Below are positions 10,301 through 24,467 of a stretch of 60,000 nucleotides of DNA, piece by piece (positions within the stretch are counted from its first letter, which is position 1; the number at the start of each line of letters is the position of its first letter). The translations under genes and the position numbers were made by a program. The notes under the pieces were generated by a model. That model worked only from the letters and a program-made list of their open reading frames with translations. It had not been told where the DNA came from and made no database searches. The DNA comes from Strigamia acuminata. Its lineage: Eukaryota; Arthropoda; Chilopoda; Geophilomorpha; Linotaeniidae. Where the stretch lies: contig OX442316.1 of the NCBI GenBank assembly GCA_949358305.1, forward strand, positions 188,001 through 248,000. Direction: 5' to 3'.

Positions 10301-11707
10301 TCAGAAATAGTTTTTAAACCTTAGTAGAAGCCTTCAATGTAAGTTTTAGCAACATCCAAGCAATGATTTGGGAGAATAGACTTTTGATCTCATCACAGTT
10401 GACTTAGCACAAACACCACAAGACCAATGTCTCTGAATGTTCAGAAATAGTGTTTAAACCTTAGTAGAAGGCTCCAATGTAAGTTTTAGAAACATCCAAC
10501 CAATGATTTGGGAGAATAGACTTTTGATCTCATCACAGTTGACTTAGCACAAACACCACAAGACCAATGTCTCTGAATGTTCAGAAATAGTTTTTAAACC
10601 TTAGTAGAAGCCTTCAATGTAAGTTTTAGCAACATCCAAGCAATGATTTGGGAGAATAGACTTTTGATCTCATCACAGTTGACTTAGCACAAACACCACA
10701 AGTCCAATGTCTCTGAATGTTTAGAAATAGTGTTTAAACCTTAGTAGAAGCCTTCAATATAAGTTTTAGCAACACCCAAGCAATAAATTTTGAAAAAAAA
10801 ATTTTGAGCTTATTTCACATCGCAGTTGACTTAGCACAAACACCACAAGACCAATGTCTCTGAATGTTCAGAAATAGTGTTTAAACCTTAGTAGAAGGCT
10901 CCAATGTAAGTTTTAGAAACATCCAACCAATGATTTGGGAGAATAGACTTTTGATCTCATCACAGTTGACTTAGCACAAACACCACAAGACCAATGTCTC
11001 TGAATGTTCAGAAATAGTGTTTAAACCTTAGTAGAAGGCTCCAATGTAAGTTTTAGAAACATCCAACCAATGATTTGGGAGAATAGACTTTGATCTCATC
11101 ACAGTTGACTTAGCACAAACACCACAAGACCAATGTCTCTGAATGTTCAGAAATAGTTTTTAAACCTTAGTAGAAGCCTTCAATGTAAGTTTTAGCAACA
11201 TCCAAGCAATGATTTGGGAGAATAGACTTTTGATCTCATCACAGTTGACTTGGCACAAACACCACAAGACCAATGTCTCTGAATGTTCAGAAATAGTGTT
11301 TAAACCTTAGTAGAAGGCTCCAATGTAAGTTTTAGAAACATCCAACCAATGATTTGGGAGAATAGACTTTTGATCTCATCACAGTTGACTTAGCACAAAC
11401 ACCACAAGACCAATGTCTCTGAATGTTCAGAAATAGTTTTTAAACCTTAGTAGAAGCCTTCAATGTAAGTTTTAGCAACATCCAAGCAATGATTTGGGAG
11501 AATAGACTTTTGATCTCATCACAGTTGACTTAGCACAAACACCACAAGTCCAATGTCTCTGAATGTTTAGAAATAGTGTTTAAACCTTAGTAGAAGCCTT
11601 CAATATAAGTTTTAGCAACACCCAAGCAATAAATTTTGAAAAAAAAATTTTGAGCTTATTTCACATCGCAGTTGACTTAGCACAAACACCACAAGACCAA
11701 TGTCTCT
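7337..11707 (+). repeat. Expanded copy of the 3105-bp higher-order repeat (4371 bp)
   Basis: Follows the 22-monomer order through C' at 9449, then holds additional A-D-E-A-E and C' cassettes, including an E-E doublet at 10155 and 10295, before the next F at 11708. The extra length is 1266 bp, or nine monomers including C' units (6 + 3). Confidence 0.85.
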
Positions 11708-14700
11708 GAATGTTCAGAAATAGTGTTTAAACCTTAGTAGAAGGCTCCAATGTAAATTTTAGAAACATCCAACCGATGATTTGGGAGAATCGACTTTTGA
11801 TCTCATCACAATTGACTTAGCACAAACACCACAAGACCAATGTCTCTGAATGTTCAGAAATAGTGTTTAAACCTTAGTAGAAGGCTCCAATGTAAGTTTT
11901 AGAAACATCCAACCGATGATTTGGTTGAATAGACTTTTGATCTCATCACAGTTGACTTAGCACAAACACCACAAATCCAATGTCTCTGAATGTTCAGAAA
12001 TAGTGTTTAAACCTTAGTAGAAGGCTCCAATGTAAGTTTTAGAAACATCCAACCAATGATTTGGGAGAATAGACTTTTGATCTCATCACAGTTGACTTAG
12101 CACAAACACCACAAGACCAATGTCTCTGAACGTTCAGAAATAGTGTTTAAACCTTAGTAGAAGCCTTCAATATAAGTTTTAGCAACACCCAAGCAATAAA
12201 TTTTGAAAAAAAAATTTTAAGCTTATTTCACATCGCAGTTGACTTAGCACAAACACCACAAGACCAATGTCTCTGAATGTTCAGAAATAGTGTTTAAACC
12301 TTAGTAGAAGGCTCCAATGTAAATTTTAGAAACATCCAACCGATGATTTGGGAGAATCGACTTTTGATCTCATCACAATTGACTTAGCACAAACACCACA
12401 AGACCAATGTCTCTGAATGTTCAGAAATAGTGTTTAAACCTTAGTAGAAGGCTCCAATGTAAGTTTTAGAAACATCCAACCGATGATTTGGTTGAATAGA
12501 CTTTTGATCTCATCACAGTTGACTTAGCACAAACACCACAAATCCAATGTCTCTGAATGTTCAGAAATAGTGTTTAAACCTTAGTAGAAGGCTCCAATGT
12601 AAGTTTTAGAAACATCCAACCAATGATTTGGGAGAATAGACTTTTGATCTCATCACAGTTGACTTAGCACAAACACCACAAGACCAATGTCTCTGAATGT
12701 TCAGAAATAGTGTTTAAACCTTAGTAGAAGCCTTCAATATAAGTTTTAGCAACACCCAAGCAATAAATTTTGAAAAAAAAATTTTGAGCTTATTTCACAT
12801 CGCAGTTGACTTAGCACAAACACCACAAGACCAATGTCTCTGAATGTTCAGAAATAGTGTTTAAACCTTAGTAGAAGGCTCCAATGTAAATTTTAGAAAC
12901 ATCCAACCGATGATTTGGGAGAATCGACTTTTGATCTCATCACAATTGACTTAGCACAAACACCACAAGACCAATGTCTCTGAATGTTCAGAAATAGTGT
13001 TTAAACCTTAGTAGAAGGCTCCAATGTAAGTTTTAGAAACATCCAACCGATGATTTGGTTGAATAGACTTTTGATCTCATCACAGTTGACTTAGCACAAA
13101 CACCACAAATCCAATGTCTCTGAATGTTCAGAAATAGTGTTTAAACCTTAGTAGAAGGCTCCAATGTAAGTTTTAGAAACATCCAACCGATGATTTGGGA
13201 GAATCGACTTTTGATCTCATCACAATTGACTTAGCACAAACACCACAAGACCAATGTCTCTGAATGTTCAGAAATAGTGTTTAAACCTTTGTAGAAGGCT
13301 CCAATGTAAGTTTTAGAAACATCCAACCAATGATTTGGGAGAATAGACTTTTGATCTCATCACAGTTGACTTAGCACAAACACCACAAGACCAATGTCTC
13401 TGAATGTTCAGAAATAGTGTTTAAACCTTAGTAGAAGGCTCCAATGTAAGTTTTAGAAACATCCAACCAATAATTTGGGAGAATAGACTTTGATCTCATC
13501 ACAGTTGACTTAGCAAAAACACCACAAGACCAATGTCTCTGAATGTTCAGAAATAGTTTTTAAACCTTAGTAGAAGCCTTCAATGTAAGTTTTAGCAACA
13601 TCCAAGCAATGATTTGGGAGAATAGACTTTTGATCTCATCACAGTTGACTTAGCACAAACACCACAAGACCAATGTCTCTGAATGTTCAGAAATAGTGTT
13701 TAAACCTTAGTAGAAGGCTCCAATGTAAGTTTTAGAAACATCCAACCAATGATTTAGGAGAATAGACTTTTGATCTCATCACAGTTGACTTAGCACAAAC
13801 ACCACAAGACCAATGTCTCTGAATGTTCAGAAATAGTTTTTAAACCTTAGTAGAAGCCTTCAATGTAAGTTTTAGCAACATCCAAGCAATGATTTGGGAG
13901 AATAGACTTTTGATCTCATTACAGTTGACTTAGCACAAACACCACAAGTCCAATGTCTCTGAATGTTTAGAAATAGTGTTTAAACCTTAGTAGAAGCCTT
14001 CAATATAAGTTTTAGCAACACCCAAGCAATAAATTTTGAAAAAAAAATTTTGAGCTTATTTCACATCGCAGTTGACTTAGCACAAACACCACAAGACCAA
14101 TGTCTCTGAATGTTCAGAAATAGTGTTTAAACCTTAGTAGAAGGCTCCAATGTAAGTTTTAGAAACATCCAACCAATGATTTGGGAGAATAGACTTTTGA
14201 TCTCATCACAGTTGACTTAGCACAAACACCACAAGACCAATGTCTCTGAATGTTCAGAAATAGTGTTTAAACCTTAGTAGAAGGCTCCAATGTAAGTTTT
14301 AGAAACATCCAACCAATGATTTGGGAGAATAGACTTTGATCTCATCACAGTTGACTTAGCACAAACACCACAAGACCAATGTCTCTGAATGTTCAGAAAT
14401 AGTGTTTAAACCTTAGTAGAAGGCTCCAATGTAAGTTTTAGAAACATCCAACCAATGATTTAGGAGAATAGACTTTTGATCTCATCACAGTTGACTTAGC
14501 ACAAACACCACAAGACCAATGTCTCTGAATGTTCAGAAATAGTTTTTAAACCTTAGTAGAAGCCTTCAATGTAAGTTTTAGCAACATCCAAGCAATGATT
14601 TGGGAGAATAGACTTTTGATCTCATTACAGTTGACTTAGCACAAACACCACAAGTCCAATGTCTCTGAATGTTTAGAAATAGTGTTTAAACCTTAGTAGA

Positions 14701-16931
14701 AGCCTTCAATATAAGTTTTAGCAACACCCAAGCAATAAATTTTGAAAAAAAAATTTTGAGCTTATTTCACATCGCAGTTGACTTAGCACAAACACCACAA
14801 GACCAATGTCTCTGAATGTTCAGAAATAGTGTTTAAACCTTAGTAGAAGGCTCCAATGTAAGTTTTAGAAACATCCAACCAATGATTTGGGAGAATAGAC
14901 TTTTGATCTCATCACAGTTGACTTAGCACAAACACCACAAGACCAATGTCTCTGAATGTTCAGAAATAGTGTTTAAACCTTAGTAGAAGGCTCCAATGTA
15001 AGTTTTAGAAACATCCAACCGATAATTTGGGAGAATAGACTTTTGATCTCATCACAGTTGACTTAGCACAAACACCACAAGACCAATGTCTCTGAATGTT
15101 CAGAAATAGTGTTTAAACCTTAGTAGAAGGCTCCAATGTAAGTTTTAGAAACATCCAACCAATGATTTGGGAGAATAGACTTTGATCTCATCACAGTTGA
15201 CTTAGCACAAACACCACAAGACCAATGTCTCTGAATGTTCAGAAATAGTGTTTAAACCTTAGTAGAAGCCTTCAATGTAAGTTTTAGCAACATCCAAGCA
15301 ATGATTTGGGAGAATAGACTTTTGATCTCATCACAGTTGACTTAGCACAAACACCACAAAACCAATGTCTCTGAATGTTCAGAAATAGTGTTTAAACCTT
15401 AGTAGAAGGCTCCAATGTAAGTTTTAGAAACATCCAACCAATGATTTGGGAGAATAGACTTTTGATCTCATCACAGTTGACTTAGCACAAACACCACAAG
15501 ACCAATGTCTCTGAATGTTCAGAAATAGTTTTTAAACCTTAGTAGAAGCCTTCAATGTAAGTTTTAGCAACATCCAAGCAATGATTTGGGAGAATAGACT
15601 TTTGATCTCATCACAGTTGACTTAGCACAAACACCACAAGTCCAATGTCTCTGAATGTTTAGAAATAGTGTTTAAACCTTAGTAGAAGCCTTCAATATAA
15701 GTTTTAGCAACACCCAAGCAATAAATTTTGAAAAAAAAATTTTGAGCTTATTTCACATCGCAGTTGACTTAGCACAAACACCACAAGACCAATGTCTCTG
15801 AATGTTCAGAAATAGTGTTTAAACCTTAGTAGAAGGCTCCAATGTAAGTTTTAGAAACATCCAACCAATGATTTGGGAGAATAGACTTTTGATCTCATCA
15901 CAGTTGACTTAGCACAAACACCACAAGACCAATGTCTCTGAATGTTCAGAAATAGTGTTTAAACCTTAGTAGAAGGCTCCAATGTAAGTTTTAGAAACAT
16001 CCAACCAATGATTTGGGAGAATAGACTTTGATCTCATCACAGTTGACTTAGCACAAACACCACAAGACCAATGTCTCTGAATGTTCAGAAATAGTGTTTA
16101 AACCTTAGTAGAAGGCTCCAATGTAAGTTTTAGAAACATCCAACCAATGATTTGGGAGAATAGACTTTTGATCTCATCACAGTTGACTTAGCACAAACAC
16201 CACAAGACCAATGTCTCTGAATGTTCAGAAATAGTTTTTAAACCTTAGTAGAAGCCTTCAATGTAAGTTTTAGCAACATCCAAGCAATGATTTGGGAGAA
16301 TAGACTTTTGATCTCATCACAGTTGACTTAGCACAAACACCACAAGTCCAATGTCTCTGAATGTTTAGAAATAGTGTTTAAACCTTAGTAGAAGCCTTCA
16401 ATATAAGTTTTAGCAACACCCAAGCAATAAATTTTGAAAAAAAATTTTGAGCTTATTTCACATCGCAGTTGACTTAGCACAAACACCACAAGACCAATGT
16501 CTCTGAATGTTCAGAAATAGTGTTTAAACCTTAGTAGAAGGCTCCAATGTAAGTTTTAGAAACATCCAACCAATGATTTGGGAGAATAGACTTTTGATCT
16601 CATCACAGTTGACTTAGCACAAACACCACAAGACCAATGTCTCTGAATGTTCAGAAATAGTTTTTAAACCTTAGTAGAAGCCTTCAATGTAAGTTTTAGC
16701 AACATCCAAGCAATGATTTGGGAGAATAGACTTTTGATCTCATCACAGTTGACTTAGCACAAACACCACAAGTCCAATGTCTCTGAATGTTTAGAAATAG
16801 TGTTTAAACCTTAGTAGAAGCCTTCAATATAAGTTTTAGCAACACCCAAGCAATAAATTTTGAAAAAAAAATTTTGAGCTTATTTCACATCGCAGTTGAC
16901 TTAGCACAAACACCACAAGACCAATGTCTCT
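11708..16931 (+). repeat. Rearranged higher-order region
   Basis: Begins F B A C'' F B A C (11708-12841), then repeats F B, a hybrid F-like unit with GTAAG at 13122, and G D E A E C' (13262-14107). After that come varied A, D, E and C' cassettes. The hybrid at 13122-13261 has F-type CGAC and CAATTG but A-type GTAAGTTTTAG. The 146-bp C' with A8 lies at 16359-16504. The monomer order fits no single period by eye. Confidence 0.8.
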
Positions 16932-19345
16932 GAATGTTCAGAAATAGTGTTTAAACCTTAGTAGAAGGCTCCAATGTAAATTTTAGAAACATCCAACCGA
17001 TGATTTAGGAGAATCGACTTTTGATCTCATCACAATTGACTTAGCACAAACACCACAAGACCAATGTCTCTGAATGTTCAGAAATAGTGTTTAAACCTTA
17101 GTAGAAGGCTCCAATGTAAGTTTTAGAAACATCCAACCGATGATTTGGTTGAATAGACTTTTGATCTCATCACAGTTGACTTAGCACAAACACCACAAAT
17201 CCAATGTCTCTGAATGTTCAGAAATAGTGTTTAAACCTTAGTAGAAGGCTCCAATGTAAGTTTTAGAAACATCCAACCAATGATTTGGGAGAATAGACTT
17301 TTGATCTCATCACAGTTGACTTAGCACAAACACCACAAGACCAATGTCTCTGAACGTTCAGAAATAGTGTTTAAACTTTAGTAGAAGCCTTCAATATAAG
17401 TTTTAGCAACACCCAAGCATTAAATTTTGAAAAAAAAATTTTGAGCTTATTTCACATCGCAGTTGACTTAGCACAAACACCACAAGACCAATGTCTCTGA
17501 ATGTTCAGAAATAGTGTTTAAACCTTAGTAGAAGCCTTCAATATAAGTTTTAGAAACATCCAACCAATGATTTGGGAGAATAGACTTTTGATCTCATCAC
17601 AGTTGACTTAGCACAAACACCACAAGACCAATGTCTCTGAATGTTCAGAAATAGTGTTTAAACCTTAGTAGAAGCCTTCAATATAAGTTTTAGCAACACC
17701 CAAGCAATAAATTTTGAAAAAAAAATTTTGAGCTTATTTCACATCGCAGTTGACTTAGCACAAACACCACAAGACCAATGTCTCTGAATGTTCAGAAATA
17801 GTGTTTAAACCTTAGTAGAAGCCTTCAATGTAAGTTTTAGCAACATCCAAGCAATGATTTGGGAGAATAGACTTTTGATCTCATCACAGTTGACTTAGCA
17901 CAAACACCACAAGTCCAATGTCTCTGAATGTTTAGAAATAGTGTTTAAACCTTAGTAGAAGCCTTCAATATAAGTTTTAGCAACACCCAAGCAATAAATT
18001 TTGAAAAAAAAATTTTGAGCTTATTTCACATCGCAGTTGACTTAGCACAAACACCACAAGACCAATGTCTCTGAATGTTCAGAAATAGTGTTTAAACCTT
18101 AGTAGAAGGCTCCAATGTAAATTTTAGAAACATCCAACCGATGATTTGGGAGAATCGACTTTTGATCTCATCACAATTGACTTAGCACAAACACCACAAG
18201 ACCAATGTCTCTGAATGTTCAGAAATAGTGTTTAAACCTTAGTAGAAGGCTCCAATGTAAGTTTTAGAAACATCCAACCGATGATTTGGTTGAATAGACT
18301 TTTGATCTCATCACAGTTGACTTAGCACAAACACCACAAATCCAATGTCTCTGAATGTTCAGAAATAGTGTTTAAACCTTAGTAGAAGGCTCCAATGTAA
18401 GTTTTAGAAACATCCAACCAATGATTTGGGAGAATAGACTTTTGATCTCATCACAGTTGACTTAGCACAAACACCACAAGACCAATGTCTCTGAATGTTC
18501 AGAAATAGTGTTTAAACCTTAGTAGAAGCCTTCAATATAAGTTTTAGCAACACCCAAGCAATAAATTTTGAAAAAAAAATTTTGAGCTTATTTCACATCG
18601 CAGTTGACTTAGCACAAACACCACAAGACCAATGTCTCTGAATGTTCAGAAATAGTGTTTAAACCTTTGTAGAAGGCTCCAATGTAAGTTTTAGAAACAT
18701 CCAACCAATGATTTGGGAGAATAGACTTTTGATCTCATCACAGTTGACTTAGCACAAACACCACAAGACCAATGTCTCTGAATGTTCAGAAATAGTGTTT
18801 AAACCTTAGTAGAAGGCTCCAATGTAAGTTTTAGAAACATCCAACCAATGATTTGGGAGAATAGACTTTGATCTCATCACAGTTGACTTAGCACAAACAC
18901 CACAAGACCAATGTCTCTGAATGTTCAGAAATAGTTTTTAAACCTTAGTAGAAGCCTTCAATGTAAGTTTTAGCAACATCCAAGCAATGATTTGGGAGAA
19001 TAGACTTTTGATCTCATCACAGTTGACTTAGCACAAACACCACAAGACCAATGTCTCTGAATGTTCAGAAATAGTGTTTAAACCTTAGTAGAAGGCTCCA
19101 ATGTAAGTTTTAGAAACATCCAACCAATGATTTGGGAGAATAGACTTTTGATCTCATCACAGTTGACTTAGCACAAACACCACAAGTCCAATGTCTCTGA
19201 ATGTTTAGAAATAGTGTTTAAACCTTAGTAGAAGCCTTCAATATAAGTTTTAGCAACACCCAAGCAATAAATTTTGAAAAAAAAATTTTGAGCTTATTTC
19301 ACATCGCAGTTGACTTAGCACAAACACCACAAGACCAATGTCTCT
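16932..19345 (+). repeat. Transition region between higher-order families
   Basis: Order F (TTTAGGAG) B A C'' (with AAACTTTAG and GCATTAAATT), then a hybrid C/A unit at 17499-17638, C, E-like, C', F B A C G D E A C'. This region introduces the GCATTAAATT subtype of C that characterises the 2561-bp unit to its right. The hybrid has C-type GCCTTCAATATAAG joined to A-type AGAAACATCCAACC. Confidence 0.8.
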
Positions 19346-21906
19346 GAATGTTCAGAAATAGTGTTTAAACCTTAGTAGAAGGCTCCAATGTAAATTTTAG
19401 AAACATCCAACCGATGATTTGGGAGAATCGACTTTTGATCTCATCACAATTGACTTAGCACAAACACCACAAGACCAATGTCTCTGAATGTTCAGAAATA
19501 GTGTTTAAACCTTAGTAGAAGGCTCCAATGTAAGTTTTAGAAACATCCAACCGATGATTTGGTTGAATAGACTTTTGATCTCATCACAGTTGACTTAGCA
19601 CAAACACCACAAGTCCAATGTCTCTGAATGTTCAGAAATAGTGTTTAAACCTTAGTAGAAGGCTCCAATGTAAGTTTTAGAAACATCCAACCAATGATTT
19701 GGGAGAATAGATTTTTGATCTCATCACAGTTGACTTAGCACAAACACCACAAGACCAATGTCTCTGAACGTTCAGAAATAGTGTTTAAACTTTAGTAGAA
19801 GCCTTCAATATAAGTTTTAGCAACACCCAAGCATTAAATTTTGAAAAAAAAATTTTGAGCTCATTTCACATCGCAGTTGACTTAGCACAAACACCACAAG
19901 ACCAATGTCTCTGAATGTTCAGAAATAGTGTTTAAACCTTAGTAGAAGCCTTCAATATAAGTTTTAGCAACACCCAAGCAATAAATTTTGAAAAAAAAAT
20001 TTTGAGCTTATTTCACATCGCAGTTGACTTAGCACAAACACCACAAGACCAATGTCTCTGAATGTTCAGAAATAGTGTTTAAACCTTAGTAGAAGGCTCC
20101 AATGTAAGTTTTAGAAACATCCAACCAATGATTTGGGAGAATAGACTTTTGATCTCATCACAGTTGACTTAGCACAAACACCACAAGACCAATGTCTCTG
20201 AATGTTCAGAAATAGTGTTTAAACCTTAGTAGAAGGCTCCAATGTAAGTTTTAGAAACATCCAACTAATGATTTGGGAGAATAGACTTTGATCTCATCAC
20301 AGTTGACTTAGCACAAACACCACAAGACCAATGTCTCTGAATGTTCAGAAATAGTTTTTAAACCTTAGTAGAAGCCTTCAATGTAAGTTTTAGCAACATC
20401 CAAGCAATGATTTGGGAGAATAGACTTTTGATCTCATCACAGTTGACTTAGCACAAACACCACAAGACCAATGTCTCTGAATGTTCAGAAATAGTGTTTA
20501 AACCTTAGTAGAAGGCTCCAATGTAAGTTTTAGAAACATCCAACCAATGATTTGGGAGAATAGACTTTTGATCTCATCACAGTTGACTTAGCACAAACAC
20601 CACAAGACCAATGTCTCTGAATGTTCAGAAATAGTTTTTAAACCTTAGTAGAAGCCTTCAATGTAAGTTTTAGCAACATCCAAGCAATGATTTGGGAGAA
20701 TAGACTTTTGATCTCATCACAGTTGACTTAGCACAAACAACACAAGTCCAATGTCTCTGAATGTTTAGAAATAGTGTTTAAACCTTAGTAGAAGCCTTCA
20801 ATATAAGTTTTAGCAACACCCAAGCAATAAATTTTGAAAAAAAAATTTTGAGCTTATTTCACATCGCAGTTGACTTAGCACAAACACCACAAGACCAATG
20901 TCTCTGAATGTTCAGAAATAGTGTTTAAACCTTAGTAGAAGGCTCCAATGTAAATTTTAGAAACATCCAACCGATGATTTGGGAGAATCGACTTTTGATC
21001 TCATCACAATTGACTTAGCACAAACACCACAAGACCAATGTCTCTGAATGTTCAGAAATAGTGTTTAAACCTTAGTAGAAGGCTCCAATGTAAGTTTTAG
21101 AAACATCCAACCGATGATTTGGTTGAATAGACTTTTGATCTCATCACAGTTGACTTAGCACAAACACCACAAATCCAATGTCTCTGAATGTTCAGAAATA
21201 GTGTTTAAACCTTAGTAGAAGGCTCCAATGTAAGTTTTAGAAACATCCAACCAATGATTTGGGAGAATAGACTTTTGATCTCATCACAGTTGACTTAGCA
21301 CAAACACCACAAGACCAATGTCTCTGAACGTTCAGAAATAGTGTTTAAACTTTAGTAGAAGCCTTCAATATAAGTTTTAGCAACACCCAAGCATTAAATT
21401 TTGAAAAAAAAATTTTGAGCTTATTTCACATCGCAGTTGACTTAGCACAAACACCACAAGACCAATGTCTCTGAATGTTCAGAAATAGTGTTTAAACCTT
21501 AGTAGAAGCCTTCAATATAAGTTTTAGCAACACCCAAGCAATAAATTTTGAAAAAAAAATTTTGAGCTTATTTCACATCGCAGTTGACTTAGCACAAACA
21601 CCACAAGACCAATGTCTCTGAATGTTCAGAAATAGTGTTTAAACCTTAGTAGAAGCCTTCAATGTAAGTTTTAGCAACATCCAAGCAATGATTTGGGAGA
21701 ATAGACTTTTGATCTCATCACAGTTGACTTAGCACAAACACCACAAGTCCAATGTCTCTGAATGTTTAGAAATAGTGTTTAAACCTTAGTAGAAGCCTTC
21801 AATATAAGTTTTAGCAACACCCAAGCAATAAATTTTGAAAAAAAAATTTTGAGCTTATTTCACATCGCAGTTGACTTAGCACAAACACCACAAGACCAAT
21901 GTCTCT
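19346..21906 (+). repeat. 2561-bp, 18-monomer higher-order repeat, copy 1
   Basis: Order F B A C C A D E A E C' F B A C C E C'. Summing the unit lengths gives 2561 bp, and the next copy starts at 21907. Markers include GATTTTTGATC in the A unit at 19626, GCATTAAATT with GAGCTC at 19857, and CCAACTAATG in the D unit at 20200. A private change, CAAACAACACAAG near 20737, is absent from copy 2. Confidence 0.9.
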
Positions 21907-24467
21907 GAATGTTCAGAAATAGTGTTTAAACCTTAGTAGAAGGCTCCAATGTAAATTTTAGAAACATCCAACCGATGATTTGGGAGAATCGACTTTTGAT
22001 CTCATCACAATTGACTTAGCACAAACACCACAAGACCAATGTCTCTGAATGTTCAGAAATAGTGTTTAAACCTTAGTAGAAGGCTCCAATGTAAGTTTTA
22101 GAAACATCCAACCGATGATTTGGTTGAATAGACTTTTGATCTCATCACAGTTGACTTAGCACAAACACCACAAATCCAATGTCTCTGAATGTTCAGAAAT
22201 AGTGTTTAAACCTTAGTAGAAGGCTCCAATGTAAGTTTTAGAAACATCCAACCAATGATTTGGGAGAATAGATTTTTGATCTCATCACAGTTGACTTAGC
22301 ACAAACACCACAAGACCAATGTCTCTGAACGTTCAGAAATAGTGTTTAAACTTTAGTAGAAGCCTTCAATATAAGTTTTAGCAACACCCAAGCATTAAAT
22401 TTTGAAAAAAAAATTTTGAGCTCATTTCACATCGCAGTTGACTTAGCACAAACACCACAAGACCAATGTCTCTGAATGTTCAGAAATAGTGTTTAAACCT
22501 TAGTAGAAGCCTTCAATATAAGTTTTAGCAACACCCAAGCAATAAATTTTGAAAAAAAAATTTTGAGCTTATTTCACATCGCAGTTGACTTAGCACAAAC
22601 ACCACAAGACCAATGTCTCTGAATGTTCAGAAATAGTGTTTAAACCTTAGTAGAAGGCTCCAATGTAAGTTTTAGAAACATCCAACCAATGATTTGGGAG
22701 AATAGACTTTTGATCTCATCACAGTTGACTTAGCACAAACACCACAAGACCAATGTCTCTGAATGTTCAGAAATAGTGTTTAAACCTTAGTAGAAGGCTC
22801 CAATGTAAGTTTTAGAAACATCCAACTAATGATTTGGGAGAATAGACTTTGATCTCATCACAGTTGACTTAGCACAAACACCACAAGACCAATGTCTCTG
22901 AATGTTCAGAAATAGTTTTTAAACCTTAGTAGAAGCCTTCAATGTAAGTTTTAGCAACATCCAAGCAATGATTTGGGAGAATAGACTTTTGATCTCATCA
23001 CAGTTGACTTAGCACAAACACCACAAGACCAATGTCTCTGAATGTTCAGAAATAGTGTTTAAACCTTAGTAGAAGGCTCCAATGTAAGTTTTAGAAACAT
23101 CCAACCAATGATTTGGGAGAATAGACTTTTGATCTCATCACAGTTGACTTAGCACAAACACCACAAGACCAATGTCTCTGAATGTTCAGAAATAGTTTTT
23201 AAACCTTAGTAGAAGCCTTCAATGTAAGTTTTAGCAACATCCAAGCAATGATTTGGGAGAATAGACTTTTGATCTCATCACAGTTGACTTAGCACAAACA
23301 CCACAAGTCCAATGTCTCTGAATGTTTAGAAATAGTGTTTAAACCTTAGTAGAAGCCTTCAATATAAGTTTTAGCAACACCCAAGCAATAAATTTTGAAA
23401 AAAAAATTTTGAGCTTATTTCACATCGCAGTTGACTTAGCACAAACACCACAAGACCAATGTCTCTGAATGTTCAGAAATAGTGTTTAAACCTTAGTAGA
23501 AGGCTCCAATGTAAATTTTAGAAACATCCAACCGATGATTTGGGAGAATCGACTTTTGATCTCATCACAATTGACTTAGCACAAACACCACAAGACCAAT
23601 GTCTCTGAATGTTCAGAAATAGTGTTTAAACCTTAGTAGAAGGCTCCAATGTAAGTTTTAGAAACATCCAACCGATGATTTGGTTGAATAGACTTTTGAT
23701 CTCATCACAGTTGACTTAGCACAAACACCACAAATCCAATGTCTCTGAATGTTCAGAAATAGTGTTTAAACCTTAGTAGAAGGCTCCAATGTAAGTTTTA
23801 GAAACATCCAACCAATGATTTGGGAGAATAGACTTTTGATCTCATCACAGTTGACTTAGCACAAACACCACAAGACCAATGTCTCTGAACGTTCAGAAAT
23901 AGTGTTTAAACTTTAGTAGAAGCCTTCAATATAAGTTTTAGCAACACCCAAGCATTAAATTTTGAAAAAAAAATTTTGAGCTTATTTCACATCGCAGTTG
24001 ACTTAGCACAAACACCACAAGACCAATGTCTCTGAATGTTCAGAAATAGTGTTTAAACCTTAGTAGAAGCCTTCAATATAAGTTTTAGCAACACCCAAGC
24101 AATAAATTTTGAAAAAAAAATTTTGAGCTTATTTCACATCGCAGTTGACTTAGCACAAACACCACAAGACCAATGTCTCTGAATGTTCAGAAATAGTGTT
24201 TAAACCTTAGTAGAAGCCTTCAATGTAAGTTTTAGCAACATCCAAGCAATGATTTGGGAGAATAGACTTTTGATCTCATCACAGTTGACTTAGCACAAAC
24301 ACCACAAGTCCAATGTCTCTGAATGTTTAGAAATAGTGTTTAAACCTTAGTAGAAGCCTTCAATATAAGTTTTAGCAACACCCAAGCAATAAATTTTGAA
24401 AAAAAAATTTTGAGCTTATTTCACATCGCAGTTGACTTAGCACAAACACCACAAGACCAATGTCTCT
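21907..24467 (+). repeat. 2561-bp, 18-monomer higher-order repeat, copy 2
   Basis: Same monomer order as copy 1 with all markers at an offset of 2561 bp: GAGCTC at 22418, CCAACTAATG in the D unit at 22761, and the C-C doublets. The B unit here ends CACAAATCC, whereas that of copy 1 ends CACAAGTCC, so the copies are close but not identical. A third F B A C starts at 24468 and then departs into G A D E. Confidence 0.9.
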
